In this document: in pieces, positions 36,343 to 46,800 of the stretch
How positions within the stretch are numbered: position 1 is the first letter of the stretch
Layout: each line of letters starts with the position of its first letter
DNA from: Limnoglobus roseus
GTDB lineage: Bacteria; Planctomycetota; Planctomycetia; Gemmatales; Gemmataceae
Length of the DNA stretch: 64,000 nt
Direction of reading: 5' to 3'
Assembly: GCF_008254045.1 (NCBI RefSeq)
Contig: NZ_CP042425.1
Span: forward strand, 1,364,001-1,428,000
Translations under genes and position numbers: made by a program
The notes under the pieces: generated by a model
Database searches by the model: none
Told to the model about the DNA's origin: nothing
What the model saw: only the letters and a program-made list of their open reading frames with translations

Positions 36343-36426
36343 GCGGAAGTGGCGGAACTGGCAGACGCGCCAGATTCAGGTTCTGGTACTCGCAAGGGTG
36401 TGGAGGTTCAAGTCCTCTCTTCCGCA
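36343..36426 (+). tRNA. tRNA-Leu (CAG)
   Basis: 84 nt. Acceptor stem GCGGAAG/CTTCCGC is perfect, the discriminator is A, and CCA is not encoded. The anticodon stem CCAGA/TCTGG encloses TTCAGGT with anticodon CAG. A long variable arm is present as expected for tRNA-Leu, and the T arm is GGAGG-TTCAAGT-CCTCT. The first 64 nt are duplicated at 5150-5213 as the other attachment site. Confidence 0.97.
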
Positions 36427-36430
36427 TTGA

Positions 36431-36466
36431 AGAAGCCCCCGGTTTATGCCGGGGGCTTCTTGCGTT
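36431..36466 (+). terminator. Terminator of tRNA-Leu
   Basis: A perfect 12-bp stem AGAAGCCCCCGG/CCGGGGGCTTCT (36431-36442 and 36449-36460) with a 6-nt loop, then TGCGTTT. It may also end the convergent membrane protein gene. Confidence 0.75.
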
Positions 36467-38643
36467 TACGGTGCCGCGAGCAAATCCCCGGCCCAGGTCG
36501 GCGGGCGGAACACGAACGGGTCGTCGGGGTGGGCCTGCCGTAGTTGCTCACAGAAGTTTGCGAACTCGTCGGCCGAGAGGGGCCGCGTTCGCCGGTACGG
36601 TGTCACCGTCACGCCGTTCTGCAACGTGAACCGCTCGGGTAGGCGTTCGAACGCTCGGCCCAGCCCTTCGTGATCCCGCAACAGGCGGGCGGGCAGCACG
36701 ATCGTTTGCTGCTCGGCGGGGGACAAGTGGACTTGGGGCGGGTCGGCCACGATGACCAACTCGGCTCGGAACAGGCCGACGGGAAAGCCGTGGACATGAT
36801 CGACTTCCTGGGTTGGAACCTGAACCGCCGCGGCCGGGAACGGCGTGCCGAGCGAGCGGGCGGCTGACTGGAACATGCTCGCGTGCAGGTGCTCCGAACT
36901 GGAGAGAACTGCGAAGCCCTTGCTTGTCTGGGCCGTGTGAGTCGTCACGAAGTCGAGCAGGCGTTGGAACTCGGCCAGATCCGACCGTACGACGGGCGAA
37001 TACTGATAGGTCGCAGTGAGCGGCGCGAACCGCTTGCGAACTGCGTCCCAACCCGCATCGACGGCCCCAAGCAAGTTGATCGCCCCGGCCATCGTTACCG
37101 CCGCCATTACGCTCACGGCAAGCCAACGGGGCAATGTCGCCAGCACCCGCGAGGCGGCCATCAGTGGCGGCAGCAACAGGGCCGGCAGGGCGAGGTACTG
37201 ATGGTGCCGGTTCGGGTCTTGCATCCGGTAGAACAGCGGGACCATCACGGCCGTCACGCCGAGTAGGAACAGCACCGGGCGGCGGGCCATTCCCGTCACC
37301 ACGAGGTACGCCGTGGCCACCCCGCTGAGCAGGACGTATCCGACGCCGATTTCCTGAAGAGTGATCCAGAGGCGGGCCGCGAACGGGTCGGCGCTGCGGT
37401 AACCCGAAAGCATCTGGGCGTAGTTCGCGCCGACCATGCCCGGCATCACCGGCCACGCGACTGCCGCCAGAATCACCGGAAAAAGGCCCGCCAACACGCC
37501 CCCCGGCCGCACGGCTTGCCACGCCTCTTTCGGCTTCCGGGCGAAGAGGCAGACGGCGGCCGCGAGTGCGCCGTCGAGCAGGGTGGTCGCCATCAACCCG
37601 ACGGCCCAGAACGAGTACCACCGGCGGAACAGGATCATCGTGACCAACACCGCAGCCGTGCCGAACAGGTGCGGCCACCGCAGTTCCTCCCGCGGTCGGC
37701 CGGCGGTGAGCCATAGCGACAAGACGGCCAACGGCACGCCGCCGATGTCCGGGTAGCCTTGCAGAATCGGTATCCAGGCGAGCGGCATCGAGAAAAGGAA
37801 CACGGCCGCGAGCGGGCCGAGGAATCGCGCGTCACCCGTCGTTCGTCGGACGAACCCGATCGCGGCCGCGTAGGTGGCCGTCAGGTAGAGAGCAGCAACT
37901 GCGCCGACGAACACCGCCCGGGCGTCGCCGAGCAACGCCATCGCCAGGCCGGGCAAGGCTCCGGGCAGGAGCGTGTACCCGCCGTGCTGGACGGAAACGC
38001 GAAACGCGCGCCAGGCGTCTGCCGGGGTCCGCGCGAGCCGATCGCTCCAGTCCGCGGCCAGCGTCCACTGGTACATGCCGTCGGCGAAATAGACGAGCCG
38101 CTCCTGCGCGACGTACCACCCGGCGAACGCGGCGGTCGCAGCCGCGAACAGTGCGATCCCGGGCCAGTTTCGTACCCGGTTGTGCAGGACTTCGCGGTGA
38201 GGCACCGGCCCATCGGTGGCCGCGACGACGACCAGCAAGCTCGCGAAAACGAGGGCCGCGACAGTGGCGTGGGCGGTGAAGAGGACCACTTCCAGAATCG
38301 GGTGCACGTCTTGGGGGAGAACCCAAAAGGTGTTGTTGGCCTGCCCCTGCCACCAGAGGGCCGTTCCCACGCCGACGGAGAAGACAGTCCACCGGGCTTT
38401 CGCCTCCCGAACGCGGGCGACGATCCGCGACAGCACCTTCCGCCCGGCGAGCCACAGCAGCGTGCCGAGCAGGAGTTCCGCGGCGATCCATTCCGTGCGC
38501 GTCGGCGGCCGCACCGCGTAGTGGCAGTGGGCCACGAGCGACAGCGCGACCGCTTGGGCGACGAGAACGGGACCGAGTGACCCGAACTGCGGTCGCGGGG
38601 GCAGCAGCGCAACGGACAGCCGCCCCCGGAGACGGGCGAGCAT
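36466..38643 (-). CDS. Polytopic membrane protein, probable GT-C-type glycosyltransferase
   Basis: 725 residues from ATG 38643, which overlaps the stop of the upstream gene as TGATG. There are about 13 membrane helices in the first 550 residues, then a soluble C-terminal domain. An early loop has an acidic pattern (QERLVYFADGMYQW), and the conserved HHQYLALPALLLPP loop recalls GT-C enzymes such as the PMT/GT39 and DUF2029 groups. Coupled to a polyprenyl-phosphate glycosyltransferase, it probably uses the lipid-linked sugar made by that enzyme. Acceptor unknown. Confidence 0.7.
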   Translation of the reverse strand: MLARLRGRLSVALLPPRPQFGSLGPVLVAQAVALSLVAHCHYAVRPPTRTEWIAAELLLGTLLWLAGRKVLSRIVARVREAKARWTVFSVGVGTALWWQGQANNTFWVLPQDVHPILEVVLFTAHATVAALVFASLLVVVAATDGPVPHREVLHNRVRNWPGIALFAAATAAFAGWYVAQERLVYFADGMYQWTLAADWSDRLARTPADAWRAFRVSVQHGGYTLLPGALPGLAMALLGDARAVFVGAVAALYLTATYAAAIGFVRRTTGDARFLGPLAAVFLFSMPLAWIPILQGYPDIGGVPLAVLSLWLTAGRPREELRWPHLFGTAAVLVTMILFRRWYSFWAVGLMATTLLDGALAAAVCLFARKPKEAWQAVRPGGVLAGLFPVILAAVAWPVMPGMVGANYAQMLSGYRSADPFAARLWITLQEIGVGYVLLSGVATAYLVVTGMARRPVLFLLGVTAVMVPLFYRMQDPNRHHQYLALPALLLPPLMAASRVLATLPRWLAVSVMAAVTMAGAINLLGAVDAGWDAVRKRFAPLTATYQYSPVVRSDLAEFQRLLDFVTTHTAQTSKGFAVLSSSEHLHASMFQSAARSLGTPFPAAAVQVPTQEVDHVHGFPVGLFRAELVIVADPPQVHLSPAEQQTIVLPARLLRDHEGLGRAFERLPERFTLQNGVTVTPYRRTRPLSADEFANFCEQLRQAHPDDPFVFRPPTWAGDLLAAP

Positions 38644-39611
38644 CACGCCGCCTCCCGCCGCGGGTGGATCGCCCCGTGCGTCGAGCGGAGCACCTGGTCG
38701 ATCACGAACAGGGGCCGCCCGCGGACTTCCGAGAACATTCGCCCCAGGTATTCGCCGACGATGCCAATAGCTAGGAACTGACCGCCCGCGAGCGCCAGGA
38801 ATAAGGCCGCGAGGAGGCCACCGGTCGGCACGCTACCGCCCGCCCAACTCCAGAGTGCGGCCGCGAGCGTCAGCACGGCCGCCGCGAGGCAGACGCCGCC
38901 GGCTTTCAGGGCGAACGTCAGCGGGCGGACGGAGAACCCTGTCACGGCGTCCAGCGCCAATCGGGACATCCGCTGGAAGTTGTAGTGCGAGAGGCCGGCC
39001 GCCCGCGGTTCGCGGTGGTACTCGAACGCCACCTGTTTGTACCCGAGCCAGCTCACCATGCCGCGGATGTAGCGATGGTGTTCCGGCAACGCCGTCAACC
39101 CCTCGACGACGCGGCGGGACATCAACCGGAAGTCGCCGACATCGCGGGGGATGGGCACCTCCGACAGCTTCGCCAGCCCCCAGTAAAACAGCCGTGCGAA
39201 GGCCCGCTTCTGCCACGACTCCCCGGCCCGAGACACCCGCTTGCCGTAGACCACGTCGGCGTTCTCGCGGCGCATCACCGCGAGCATGTCGGGCAGCAGT
39301 TCCGGCGGGTCTTGCAGGTCGGCGTCGAGAACAACGACGGCATCGCCGGTACACTCGCGGAGGCCGGCCGAGAGGGCGAGTTGGTGGCCGTAGTTGCGCG
39401 ACAAGTTGACGCAGACGAGGTGCGGGTCACGGGCGGCCAAGTCGGCCATCGCGTCCCAGGTTGCATCGCGGGAACCGTCGTTGATGAAGACGATTTCGTA
39501 GTCGGTCCCCAATCCGCGGCACACGGTCGAAAGCCGTTCGTGCAGCGCGGGCAGGACGGCCTGTTCGTTGTAACAGGGCACGACCACGGACAGTGGCGTT
39601 CGGATGCGCAT
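38643..39611 (-). CDS. GT2 polyprenyl-phosphate glycosyltransferase (GtrB/DPM-like)
   Basis: 322 residues from ATG 39611 with GGGGGAG just upstream. The GT-A domain starts LSVVVPCYNEQAVLP, with IVFINDGSRD, VVVLDADLQDPPEL (DxD) and RDVGDFRLMSRRV. It ends with two membrane helices (residues about 236-260 and 272-300), the layout of GtrB and bacterial dolichol-phosphate mannose synthase homologues. By family it moves a sugar from a nucleotide to undecaprenyl phosphate. Translationally coupled to the membrane glycosyltransferase. Confidence 0.9.
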   Translation of the reverse strand: MRIRTPLSVVVPCYNEQAVLPALHERLSTVCRGLGTDYEIVFINDGSRDATWDAMADLAARDPHLVCVNLSRNYGHQLALSAGLRECTGDAVVVLDADLQDPPELLPDMLAVMRRENADVVYGKRVSRAGESWQKRAFARLFYWGLAKLSEVPIPRDVGDFRLMSRRVVEGLTALPEHHRYIRGMVSWLGYKQVAFEYHREPRAAGLSHYNFQRMSRLALDAVTGFSVRPLTFALKAGGVCLAAAVLTLAAALWSWAGGSVPTGGLLAALFLALAGGQFLAIGIVGEYLGRMFSEVRGRPLFVIDQVLRSTHGAIHPRREAA

Positions 39612-39757
39612 ACTCCCCCCGAAGTACGACTGCAAGAATTTCGCGGCAGGTAGCATTTTCGGGGAGAAGTGTCAACGTCGATACCTGACGCGAACCCCTT
39701 CTGCCGGTCGGCCCCTCTTCATAGCATGGCTCAATTCGAAATGGGAAGGGACCGACC

Positions 39758-42283
39758 ATGCTCGTGCCGCTGTCGTGGCTGAAGGACTACGTCGAACTGC
39801 CGAAGAACCCCGCCGACCTCGTCGAACGCCTGACCCTCGCCGGCCTGGAATCGTCCGGGCTCTATGTCTACGGCCTGCCGGTCCCCGAAGGGCTGCGCGT
39901 GAAGGCCGAGAACGCCGGGCTGCCGTGGGACCGCGACAAGATCGTGGTCGCGAAGGTGCTGAAGATCGAGAAGCACCCCGACGCCGAGAAGCTGAAGATG
40001 GTGACGGTCGATTACGGGGCGGGCGAGCCGAAGACGGTCATCACGGGTGCCCCGAACATCGCTCCCGGCCAGAGCGGGATGAAGGTCGTGCTGGGCTTGA
40101 AGGGGTCGCGGTACTTCTACACCGACAAGGACGGCAAGAAGACGGTCTTCACCCTGGAGCCGAAAAAGCTCCGCGGCATCGACAACGACGCGATGTGCAT
40201 GTCGAACTTCGAACTCGGCATCGCCGAAGACCACGACGGCATCATCATCCTCGACGACGCCGACCCGGCCCCCGGCACGCCCCTGCAAGACCTGCTCGGC
40301 GACATCGTCGTGGAACTCGACGTGCTGCCGAACATGGCCCGCTGCCTGTCGCTGCTCGGCATCGCCCGCGAAGTCGCCGCCCTCACCGGCGGCACCGTCC
40401 GCGAGCCGGACCTGAGCGTGCCGACGGTCGCGGATTCGGCGAGCGTCAAAGTCGAGATCGAGAACCCGAAGCTCTGCCCGCGGTACTCGGCCACGATCAT
40501 CCGCGACGTGACGATCGGCCCGGCCCCGCGGTGGCTCGGCTCGCGACTGCGGTACGCCGGGATGCGGCCGATCAGCAACGCCGTGGACATCACGAACTAC
40601 GTCATGCTGGAGTACGGCCAACCGCTCCACGCCTTCGACTACGATGTTCTCGTGAAGCGCGCCGGCGGCGTGCCGACGATCACCGTCCGCAGCGCGAAGC
40701 CCGGCGAGAAGATCAAAACCCTCGACGGCCAGGACCGCGAACTGTCGCCCGAAGACTTGGTGATCGCGGACACGGTCGGGGCCATCGCCATCGCCGGCGT
40801 GATGGGCGGACTCGACACCGAAGTCACGGCCACGACGAAGACGATCCTGCTGGAGTCGGCGAGCTTCGACTTCGTCTCGGTCCGCAAGACCGCCCGCAAG
40901 TTCAACCTGTTCAGCGAAGCCAGCACCCGCTTCAGCAAGGGTGTTCACCCGGAAGTCGTCGGTCCCGCCGCGAAACGGGCGGCCCAACTCTTCCACCAAC
41001 ACGCGGGCGGCAAGGTGCTGAGCGGTGTCGTGGACAACTACCCGGCCCCGCTCCCGCCGCGGGTGATCGAGCTGAACAAGTCCGAGATTCACCGCGTCCT
41101 CGGCTTCGAACTGCCACCAGAGGAAGTCGAGCGCGTGCTGACGGCGTTGCAGTTCAAAGTCGAGCCGACGCTCTGGGGCTGGACCGTGACCACGCCGCCG
41201 ACGCGGCTAGACATTCAAGCGGGAGCCGCCGACCTGATCGAAGAACTGGCCCGCGTCAGCGGCTACGACAAGCTGCCAGAATCGCTGCTCGCCCAGGAGA
41301 TGCCGCCGCCGATCGGCAACCGCACGCTGGAACTCGAAGAGCACGTCCGCGACCTGCTGGTGAACGAGGGGCTGAGCGAGGCGATCACGTATTCTCTCTC
41401 CTCCGAGGAAGCCGAGGGGAAGTTGAACCCGCAAAGCCCAGGCACGGTCGTGCCCGGGCTTTCGGTCGCGCTCAAGAACCCGATCTCCCCCGACCGCGGC
41501 ATCCTGCGTCGCACGCTGCTGCCGGGACTGCTCGCCGTCGCGAAGGCCAACCTCGAATCGACCGACCGCGTCGCGATGTTCGAACTCGGCCCGGTCTTCC
41601 TGCCCGTCGCGGGTCAACTGCCGGATGAACCCGCCCGTCTCGCGGTCGTGCTCACCGGCCGCCGCGGCACGGCCGCATGGGACCAACCGGCCGAGAAGCT
41701 GCCGGCCGCCGACTTCTACGACCTGAAGGGCGTCGTTGAACAGCTTGCCGCCGACCTGCACTTGCCGAAAGTGGCGTTCCAGACGGTGAAGACAGTGCCG
41801 CACCTGCACCCCGGCCGGGCGGCGGAACTGCTCGTTGCCGGCCAGCCCGTCGGCACGTTCGGCGAACTGCACCCGAAGGTGGCGAAAGCCTTCGAGTTCA
41901 AGGACCGGGCCGTGTTGGTGGCCGAACTCGATCTCGCCGCGGTGTTGAAACTGGTGCCCGACCGCTATCCGTACCGGCCGTTCTCGACCTACCCGCCGGC
42001 GAAGCGCGACCTCGCCGTGGTGGTGGCCGACGACCTACCGAGCGAGAAGGTGAAGGCCGAACTCGTCGCAGCCGGCGGCGACTTGCTCTCCGGCGTGGAA
42101 CTCTTCGACGTGTACCGCGGCGACACCCTCCCGCCCGGCACGAAGTCGCTAGCCTTCGCGCTGTCGTACCAAGCCGCCGACCGCACCCTCGGCGACAAGG
42201 AGATTCAGAAGGCCCACGAGAAGATCGAGGGCCGCCTGAAGCACGTGCTGAAGGCCCAGATTCGCGGGAAAGATTTGACGTGA
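39758..42283 (+). CDS. pheT: Phenylalanyl-tRNA synthetase beta subunit
   Basis: 841 residues, the usual length. It begins MLVPLSWLKDYVELP. Domains in order: tRNA-binding OB fold (about 45-160, VVAKVLKIEKHPDAEKLKMV), B3/B4 editing domain (about 215-390), B5 (about 405-475), catalytic-like core (about 480-700, VSGYDKLPESLLAQEMPP) and anticodon-binding FDX-ACB domain (about 745-841, FSTYPPAKRDLAVVV). It charges tRNA-Phe together with PheS. pheS is not next to it in this window. nuoN follows 48 bp later on the same strand. Confidence 0.97.
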   Translation: MLVPLSWLKDYVELPKNPADLVERLTLAGLESSGLYVYGLPVPEGLRVKAENAGLPWDRDKIVVAKVLKIEKHPDAEKLKMVTVDYGAGEPKTVITGAPNIAPGQSGMKVVLGLKGSRYFYTDKDGKKTVFTLEPKKLRGIDNDAMCMSNFELGIAEDHDGIIILDDADPAPGTPLQDLLGDIVVELDVLPNMARCLSLLGIAREVAALTGGTVREPDLSVPTVADSASVKVEIENPKLCPRYSATIIRDVTIGPAPRWLGSRLRYAGMRPISNAVDITNYVMLEYGQPLHAFDYDVLVKRAGGVPTITVRSAKPGEKIKTLDGQDRELSPEDLVIADTVGAIAIAGVMGGLDTEVTATTKTILLESASFDFVSVRKTARKFNLFSEASTRFSKGVHPEVVGPAAKRAAQLFHQHAGGKVLSGVVDNYPAPLPPRVIELNKSEIHRVLGFELPPEEVERVLTALQFKVEPTLWGWTVTTPPTRLDIQAGAADLIEELARVSGYDKLPESLLAQEMPPPIGNRTLELEEHVRDLLVNEGLSEAITYSLSSEEAEGKLNPQSPGTVVPGLSVALKNPISPDRGILRRTLLPGLLAVAKANLESTDRVAMFELGPVFLPVAGQLPDEPARLAVVLTGRRGTAAWDQPAEKLPAADFYDLKGVVEQLAADLHLPKVAFQTVKTVPHLHPGRAAELLVAGQPVGTFGELHPKVAKAFEFKDRAVLVAELDLAAVLKLVPDRYPYRPFSTYPPAKRDLAVVVADDLPSEKVKAELVAAGGDLLSGVELFDVYRGDTLPPGTKSLAFALSYQAADRTLGDKEIQKAHEKIEGRLKHVLKAQIRGKDLT

Positions 42284-42290
42284 CCGTGTC

Positions 42291-42316
42291 CGCCCGCCCG
42301 TCACGACGGGCGGGCG
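42291..42316 (+). promoter_or_regulatory. Hairpin between pheT and nuoN
   Basis: CGCCCGCCCG (42291-42300) pairs with CGGGCGGGCG (42307-42316) around TCACGA. No T-run follows, and it sits 16 bases before the nuoN ATG. It could attenuate read-through or stabilise the mRNA. Confidence 0.4.
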
Positions 42317-42331
42317 TGGGGAACTCCTCTC

Positions 42332-43861
42332 ATGCCCCTCGACGCCGAACTCGCCCGGCTGGACGCCACCCTCGCGCACGACCTGCTGCGGTTCGGGCCG
42401 GAGTTGCTGCTCTGCCTCGGCATCGTGGGGAGCTTGTTCGCCAAGCTCTTTCGGGCGGCCACGCGGGTTCAACTCGTGCCGTTCGCCCTGCTGCTCACGC
42501 TCGTCGCGCTCGGCCTCGTCGCGAGCGACGCGCAGGACTCCGCCGTTTTTGGCGGCCTGTTGCGGCTGGACTCCTTCGCGAACTTCTTCCGGGTCTTCCT
42601 TCTACTGACCGCCGCCCTCGTCCTCGCTCTCACGCGGCTCACGGGGCTGCCGGACGCCACGGACTCGGCCGACTTCGTCACCCTGCTGCTCGGCGGCACC
42701 CTCGGCATGATGCTCATGGCGTCGGCCAACCACCTGATCATGGTCTTCCTCGCGATCGAGATGGCCAGCCTGCCGAGCTACGTCTTGGCCGGCTTCCTGA
42801 AGGGGAAGGGCCGGTCGAGCGAGGCCGCCCTGAAGTACGTCGTCTACGGCGCGGCCGCGTCGGGCGTCATGCTCTACGGCATCAGCCTGCTGGTCGGCCA
42901 GTTGGGGACGGCGTACCTGCCGTCGGCGGCCGAGAGTTTGGGCGCGGCCTTCCGCTCCGGCGGGTTCAGCCTGTCGTTGACGGCGGGTCTGCTGTTCCTG
43001 TTCGTCGGCCTCGGGTTCAAGCTCGCGGTGCTGCCGTTCCAGTTCTGGCTACCGGACGTGTTCGAAGGGGCGGCGGCCGAGGTCGGGGCGATGCTCGCCG
43101 TCGCGTCGAAGGCGGCGGCAGTGGGCCTGACGTTACGGCTCCTGTTCGTGCTGTTCCAGCACGTGCCGATCCCGGCCGTGACCGAGACGGTGTCCGCGGC
43201 CCTGGCCGGGGTCGCGGTTCTGACGGCCACGCTCGGGAACGTCGCCGCTCTGGTGCAGACGAACCTCAAGCGGCTGCTCGCCTACTCGACGATCGCGCAC
43301 GCCGGGTACATGCTCATGGCGATCGCGTGCATTCAGCGGCCGGCCGCAGCGGCGGTGCTGTTCTACCTCGCCGGCTACCTGCCGATGACGCTCGGCGCGT
43401 TCGCGGTGGTGGCCGTGTTGCGGAGCCTCACCGGCTCCGAGGAGATCGACGCTGCGCGGGGGTTGCTGAAGCGCTCGCCGGTCCTCGGGGTCTGTACCGC
43501 GGTGTTCTTGTTCAGCCTGCTCGGGGTGCCGCCGCTGGCCGGGTTCGCGGGGAAGTTTCAAGTGTTCACGGCCGTCTACCGCACCGGGGCCTTTCACGCG
43601 GCCGGTGGCCACCCATGGCTCGGCACGCTGTTCAACGTCGTCCTCGCGGCCGGCGTGGTGAACACCGTCGTGAGTGCCGGCTATTACCTGAAGGTGCTGA
43701 AGGCCGTCGCCCTCGACGACCCGACGGATGAAACGCCGCTCGGCGAGGGCGTCGCGGTGCGACTGTACCTGCTCCTGCTCACGGCCGCGGTGGTCGTGGT
43801 CGGCGTCTGGTGGGACCCGCTGACCGACCTGACATGGCGGGCCGCCGTAGGGTTGGGGTAA
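42332..43861 (+). CDS. nuoN: NADH-quinone oxidoreductase subunit N
   Basis: 509 residues with about 14 membrane helices. Family motifs: LLGGTLGMMLMASANHLIMV, IEMASLPSYVLAGFLKG (Glu in the antiporter-like helix), ALKYVVYGAAASGVMLYG and TNLKRLLAYSTIAHAGYML. It forms part of the proton-pumping arm of complex I. The usual nuoM/nuoL genes are not upstream; pheT is, so the nuo operon has probably been split. Confidence 0.95.
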   Translation: MPLDAELARLDATLAHDLLRFGPELLLCLGIVGSLFAKLFRAATRVQLVPFALLLTLVALGLVASDAQDSAVFGGLLRLDSFANFFRVFLLLTAALVLALTRLTGLPDATDSADFVTLLLGGTLGMMLMASANHLIMVFLAIEMASLPSYVLAGFLKGKGRSSEAALKYVVYGAAASGVMLYGISLLVGQLGTAYLPSAAESLGAAFRSGGFSLSLTAGLLFLFVGLGFKLAVLPFQFWLPDVFEGAAAEVGAMLAVASKAAAVGLTLRLLFVLFQHVPIPAVTETVSAALAGVAVLTATLGNVAALVQTNLKRLLAYSTIAHAGYMLMAIACIQRPAAAAVLFYLAGYLPMTLGAFAVVAVLRSLTGSEEIDAARGLLKRSPVLGVCTAVFLFSLLGVPPLAGFAGKFQVFTAVYRTGAFHAAGGHPWLGTLFNVVLAAGVVNTVVSAGYYLKVLKAVALDDPTDETPLGEGVAVRLYLLLLTAAVVVVGVWWDPLTDLTWRAAVGLG

Positions 43862-43867
43862 GTCGAC

Positions 43868-46800
43868 CTACTTGCTCGCCCGCAAGAATGCCACCAAATC
43901 GGCCAGGTCTTGTTTCGACAACTGCTGATCCAACCCCGCGGGCATGATCGACACGGTGCCCGGCTTCAGCGACTCGATGTTGTCGCGAGCGATTCGCTCC
44001 TCTTTGTCGGCGGCCGTCACCAGGATCACTTCGTCCGGGGCGTCTTTCTTCAGGATGCCGCTGAACTGCTTGCCGTCGAGGGTGTTGACACTCACCGGCT
44101 CGTAACTGCGCACGAAACTCAGCGACGGGAAGACGATCGACTCGAGCAGGTCGCGCTCGGTGCGGATGCTGCCGATTCGCGTGAGGTCGGGGCCGGTCTT
44201 GCCGCCGACGTAGCCGATCGTGTGACACGTTGCGCACGCCGCCTTCGGGCTGTTGAAGACCTTGTGCCCGCGCTGCACGTCGCCGGGCGGCAGTTCCTTC
44301 ACGAGTGCTTCCAGTTTCTCGCGCTGCTTGAGAATCTCGGCGTCGAGGACGGCGTACAACTTCGCCGCCTCCGCCTTCACCGCGGCCGGGTACTTGTCGA
44401 GGATCGGCCGCACCTGCTCGGAGCGGATCGCAGCCCGCACCTTCGGCTGGTTGAGTGCGGCGACGAGGGCGAGGCCGACGGTTTCGTCCGTCGATTTGGT
44501 GAAGGCGGGCAATAGTTTCGCACGTTCGACGGGGCCGGCGGTGTTGAGCATGGTCGCCAACTTCGCCAGTTGAGGGGCCGACAGGTTCGAGCGAAGTATC
44601 ACGTCTGCTGCGGCCGACTCGACCCCGAGCAAGGACCGTGCGAAGTCGAAGTCGTCCGGCGTCAACGCCTGGTCCGGCAGTGCGGCGAGCGCGGTCAGGC
44701 GAAGGCCCGACGGCAATTTCGCGTCTGCTCCGATGAGCCGGAGTGCGTCGGCCAATTCCGTCGGGGGGCGTTTCATCGACAGTGCGCGAACCGTCGCGAT
44801 AGTATCCGCGGGGTTTGCCTTCATCCCTGCGGCGAGTGCGGTCGGCCACGATTCGGGCGTCGCCTTCAGGTTAGCCCGTGCCATCGCCCGCAGGCTGATC
44901 GGGTTCGCGGCCGTGTCGGCGAGCAGCTTCTGCATGGCCTCGTTCTTCGCAAACTTCGCGAGGCGGCTCGTCAGGTCTTCGCGCTCAGCGTCGGAGAGCT
45001 TCGCGGCCAACTTCTCGCGGAAGTGGCCGACGAGTTCACTACCCCAATCAGTGTGCTTGGCCGCGATCCACCATGCCGTTTCGCGCAGGTCGGCGTCGGC
45101 CGACGACAGGTGCGGCAGTACATCGGCGGACTTCAACCGCTTCGCGTCAATCGCTTGCAAGGCCGCGAGTACGCCGCGGAGAACGCGAGCGGTCTTGCTC
45201 TTCAGCCCCTCGGCGGTTGTATCGTAGTCTCCGATCTCGATGAGCGCATAGACGATAGTGTGGTCGAGGTGCTGATCGTTCTCGCCTCGCTGCTCGCGCT
45301 CCTTAAGCCGTTCATCAACGCGGCCGAGCATGTAGAGAAGGTGTGGGACGGCCTTCTTGGACCCGATCCGCCCCAGGGCTTCGGCGACCGCCCGCGGGGC
45401 ATCGTTGGTCCGCTTGATGAGAACGTCCACGGCTTTCGGATCGCGGACGAGGCCGAGCGAACGGCAGGCGGCCGCGTAGCCGTCGCCGCTGAAGGTATGG
45501 CCTTCGAGGCCGGTGCGGATTGCCGTCACGGCCTCGGGCGTGCCGACGCGGAGAAAGGCATACGCGAGCATTCCTTCCTCAGACCAAATCGGGGTGTACG
45601 AATTCGCCATCAAGTCCAGCGCGTCCACCACATCCGCAGGCTTTCGCCGGGCAAGTTCCGCGATGGCCCGCTCCCGAAGGGCCGGAATCCCCGAGCGAAA
45701 TGCTTTCAGTGCAAGGGTCAGTTCGGACTTGCGGTCCAACTTTTGCTCCGTTCGCAGCGGATTTTGGTCGTGTTCCCCCTTCATCTTGACGCGGTAGATG
45801 CCGCCGAGAGCCTCGGCCTTCACCAATTGCGAACTTGGACAGCAGAGCTTATACCAGCCGCCGGTGTCGATAATGAGCAACGATCCGTCGGCGTCCGGAA
45901 TCACGTCGGTCGGGTGGAAGTCGGGGTCGTCACTGGTCACGAAATCGCGGTCGATCGTTCGGTAGGTTGATCCGGTCGGCACCAGTTGGTGACTGCTCAC
46001 TTTCCGCAGGTTGAACTGCGCGCAGAAAATGTTGTCCAGGTACTCGTCGCCGAAGTCCCGCATCTCGTAGCGACAGATGCCCGTCGGGGCGGCGGGGCCG
46101 AGGTGCGTCATCACCGGCATCAGCTTCGGCGAGGTCCACGGGTGCTCGTAGATCGGGTCGTGGTCCTTGCCCCAAACGCCGCCGGGGATGGCGTGGATGA
46201 GGCCGTCTCGCTTGCCGTCGGCGGGGTGTTGCAGGAATGTGTTGCTCACGATCAGGTCGCCGGACGCGGTGAACGCAAGGCCGACCGGGTTGTCCATGCC
46301 ACCGGTCATCACCACTTCCAGGCCGCTGCCGTCAGGCTTGGCGCGGAAGACGTGCGACGCCCGTGTGGTGAACTTTTCGCCGTTGCCGAGGGTGAGTTCC
46401 TGCTTCGCGAACGCCCCCTTCGTCCAGTAGATGTAGCCGTCCGGCCCGCGGTAGGGGCCGTGCAGGTCGTTGGCACAGCCAGTGAGCGTCTTGCCGTCGA
46501 ACCACACCTCACGCTTGTCGGCGATGCCGTCGCCGTCGGTGTCGGTCAGCTTCAGAATCTGCGGCGGGCAAGCGGTGTAGACGCTGCCGGCCAGGTACAT
46601 GCATCCTTCGGGGAACGGCAGTTTGTCGGCGAACGTCACCGCCTTGTCGAAGGTGCCATCACCGTCGGTGTCTTCGAGCCGCACGATGCGGTGGAGCGGC
46701 TTGCTGGCGGCCACGTCTTCGCGGTTGATCGGCCCGGCCATGTCGATGACGTACAGCCGGCCCTTGTCGTCGAAGTCGCCGATGACGGGGAACTTCACCA

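Noticed and set aside
42280..43731. Long plus-strand frame overlapping nuoN
   Set aside because: nuoN in the neighbouring frame has all family motifs; this one is an Arg/Gly-rich shadow.
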